Assembly (NCBI GenBank): GCA_965662775.1
Contig: CBFIIW010000026.1
Coordinates: 1 to 14,245, forward strand
DNA length: 14,245 nt
Direction of reading: 5' to 3'
Source of the DNA: UBA7985 sp002690455
GTDB lineage: Bacteria; Pseudomonadota; Alphaproteobacteria; UBA7985
Part shown: piece by piece, positions 13,583 through 14,245 of the stretch
Layout of the letters: each line of letters starts with the position of its first letter
How positions within the stretch are numbered: position 1 is the first letter of the stretch
Made by a program: the position numbers and the translations under genes
Notes under the pieces: generated by a model
The model's database searches: none
Told to the model about the DNA's origin: nothing
Seen by the model: the letters and a program-made list of their open reading frames with translations, nothing else

Positions 13583-14245
13583 ATGAGCCAAGACATCATC
13601 TTCGAAGCCGAAGACCTTGCGATTCACTTTGGCGGCATCAAAGCGGTCGACGGCCTGAGCTTTCAGGTCCAGCAGGGCTCTATCTTTACCATCATCGGGC
13701 CGAACGGCGCGGGCAAGACCACCATCTTCAATGCTATCTCACGGCTCTACGCCACGACGCGTGGGCGGTTGACCTTCGACGGAAGAGACATCACGGGCCT
13801 GCCAGCTGAGCAGATTGCTTCCTTAGGGATTGCCCGAACCTTCCAGAACATCGAGCTTTTTGAGAACGCCAGCGTGCTGCAGAATCTGCTGATTGGTCGC
13901 GCCACGCATGCCAAATCCCGGTTCTGGCAGGATATGATGTTCTTTCCAGGGGTGAAGCAGGCCGAGCGCGATCACCGCTACCGGGTTGAAGAAGTCATCG
14001 ACTTCCTCGACCTCCAGCTCTACCGCGACAGCCTGATCAATGGCTTGCCCTATGGCGTGCGCAAAGTCGTGGAAATTGCCCGGGCCCTGTGCACGGATCC
14101 CAAGTTGCTGTTGCTTGACGAGCCTGCCTCTGGCCTCTCAGTCGAGGAAACGCAGGATCTAGTCTATTGGATCAAGGATATCCGCAAGCTGCTCGGCATC
14201 ACCGTGATCATGGTTGAGCACGATATGAGTTTGGTCAATCAGGTC
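13583..14245 (+). CDS. Liv-type ABC transporter ATP-binding protein, LivG-like, 3' end cut by the window
   Basis: The window holds 221 residues of about 250-280. It is the ATPase that drives the two permeases upstream. Motifs in order: Walker A GPNGAGKTT (39-47), Q-loop FQN with Gln88, signature LPYGVRKVVEIARAL (155-169), Walker B LLLLDEP (175-181) with catalytic Glu180, D-loop SGLS (183-186) and the H-loop His213 in VEHDM. The signature LPYG in place of LSGGQ is usual for LivG-type proteins. The DEPASGLS sequence differs slightly from the DEPAAGLN common in LivG. The longer segment between Q-loop and signature (about 105-155, with HAKSRFWQDMMFFPG) is also LivG-like. GGTGGGGA upstream is a fair ribosome binding site. 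A second ATPase (LivF-like) and a periplasmic binding protein are expected beyond the right edge. Confidence 0.94.
   Translation, partial: MSQDIIFEAEDLAIHFGGIKAVDGLSFQVQQGSIFTIIGPNGAGKTTIFNAISRLYATTRGRLTFDGRDITGLPAEQIASLGIARTFQNIELFENASVLQNLLIGRATHAKSRFWQDMMFFPGVKQAERDHRYRVEEVIDFLDLQLYRDSLINGLPYGVRKVVEIARALCTDPKLLLLDEPASGLSVEETQDLVYWIKDIRKLLGITVIMVEHDMSLVNQV

Noticed and set aside
1..14245. CRISPR arrays, insertion sequences, toxin-antitoxin pairs, dif site
   Set aside because: I looked for regularly spaced repeats, terminal inverted repeats with transposase frames, small paired genes and a dif-like 28-mer, and saw none.

Overview
The window looks like a chromosomal segment of an alphaproteobacterium with moderately high GC. 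The clues are the gene order priA < > transaldolase - DUF484 - xerC, the folate-dependent TrmFO, and a liv-type ABC transporter beside an AMP-forming acyl-CoA synthetase. I cannot place it below class. No insertion sequence, phage gene, CRISPR array or origin was seen. Both ends cut genes: trmFO at the left and a livG-like ATPase at the right.

Layout. 1-684 (minus) holds the N-terminal half of trmFO. 921-997 is tRNA-Asp(GTC) with a clean intrinsic terminator at 1015-1043. 1267-2001 (plus) encodes an unrecognised protein that, read closely, resembles a degenerate mannose-1-phosphate guanylyltransferase (ManC-like) lacking its nucleotide-binding motif. It converges, with a 36-base overlap, on a gene for a small exported protein (1966-2658, minus). 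2796-5000 (minus) is priA, the replication-restart helicase. It diverges from a short transaldolase of the TalC/FSA type (5146-5802), which is followed by a DUF484 gene (6049-6789) and xerC (6786-7784). Those two overlap by ATGA and end in hairpins and a strong terminator (7913-7944). 8002-9024 encodes a lipoprotein with an HEYAH zinc motif. 9100-10761 (minus) is an acyl-CoA synthetase. After a 365-base gap come two liv-type permeases (11127-12143, 12168-13562) and the start of the ATPase (13583 to the end).

How the genes work together. The left and centre are housekeeping: tRNA modification and supply, replication restart, chromosome dimer resolution and sugar-phosphate interconversion. The right part is a transport module. 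The two long LivH/LivM-like permeases and LivG-like ATPase probably import a small organic or amino acid. The divergent acyl-CoA synthetase could activate an imported carboxylic acid to its CoA thioester, but that link rests only on position.

The items most worth a second look are the ManC-like probable pseudoenzyme beside the tRNA, the lipoprotein whose zinc site matches the anthrax lethal factor (ATLF) pattern including the tyrosine seven residues before the glutamate, the transaldolase-type residues in a protein often annotated as fructose-6-phosphate aldolase, and two unusual insertions in the LivM-like permease.
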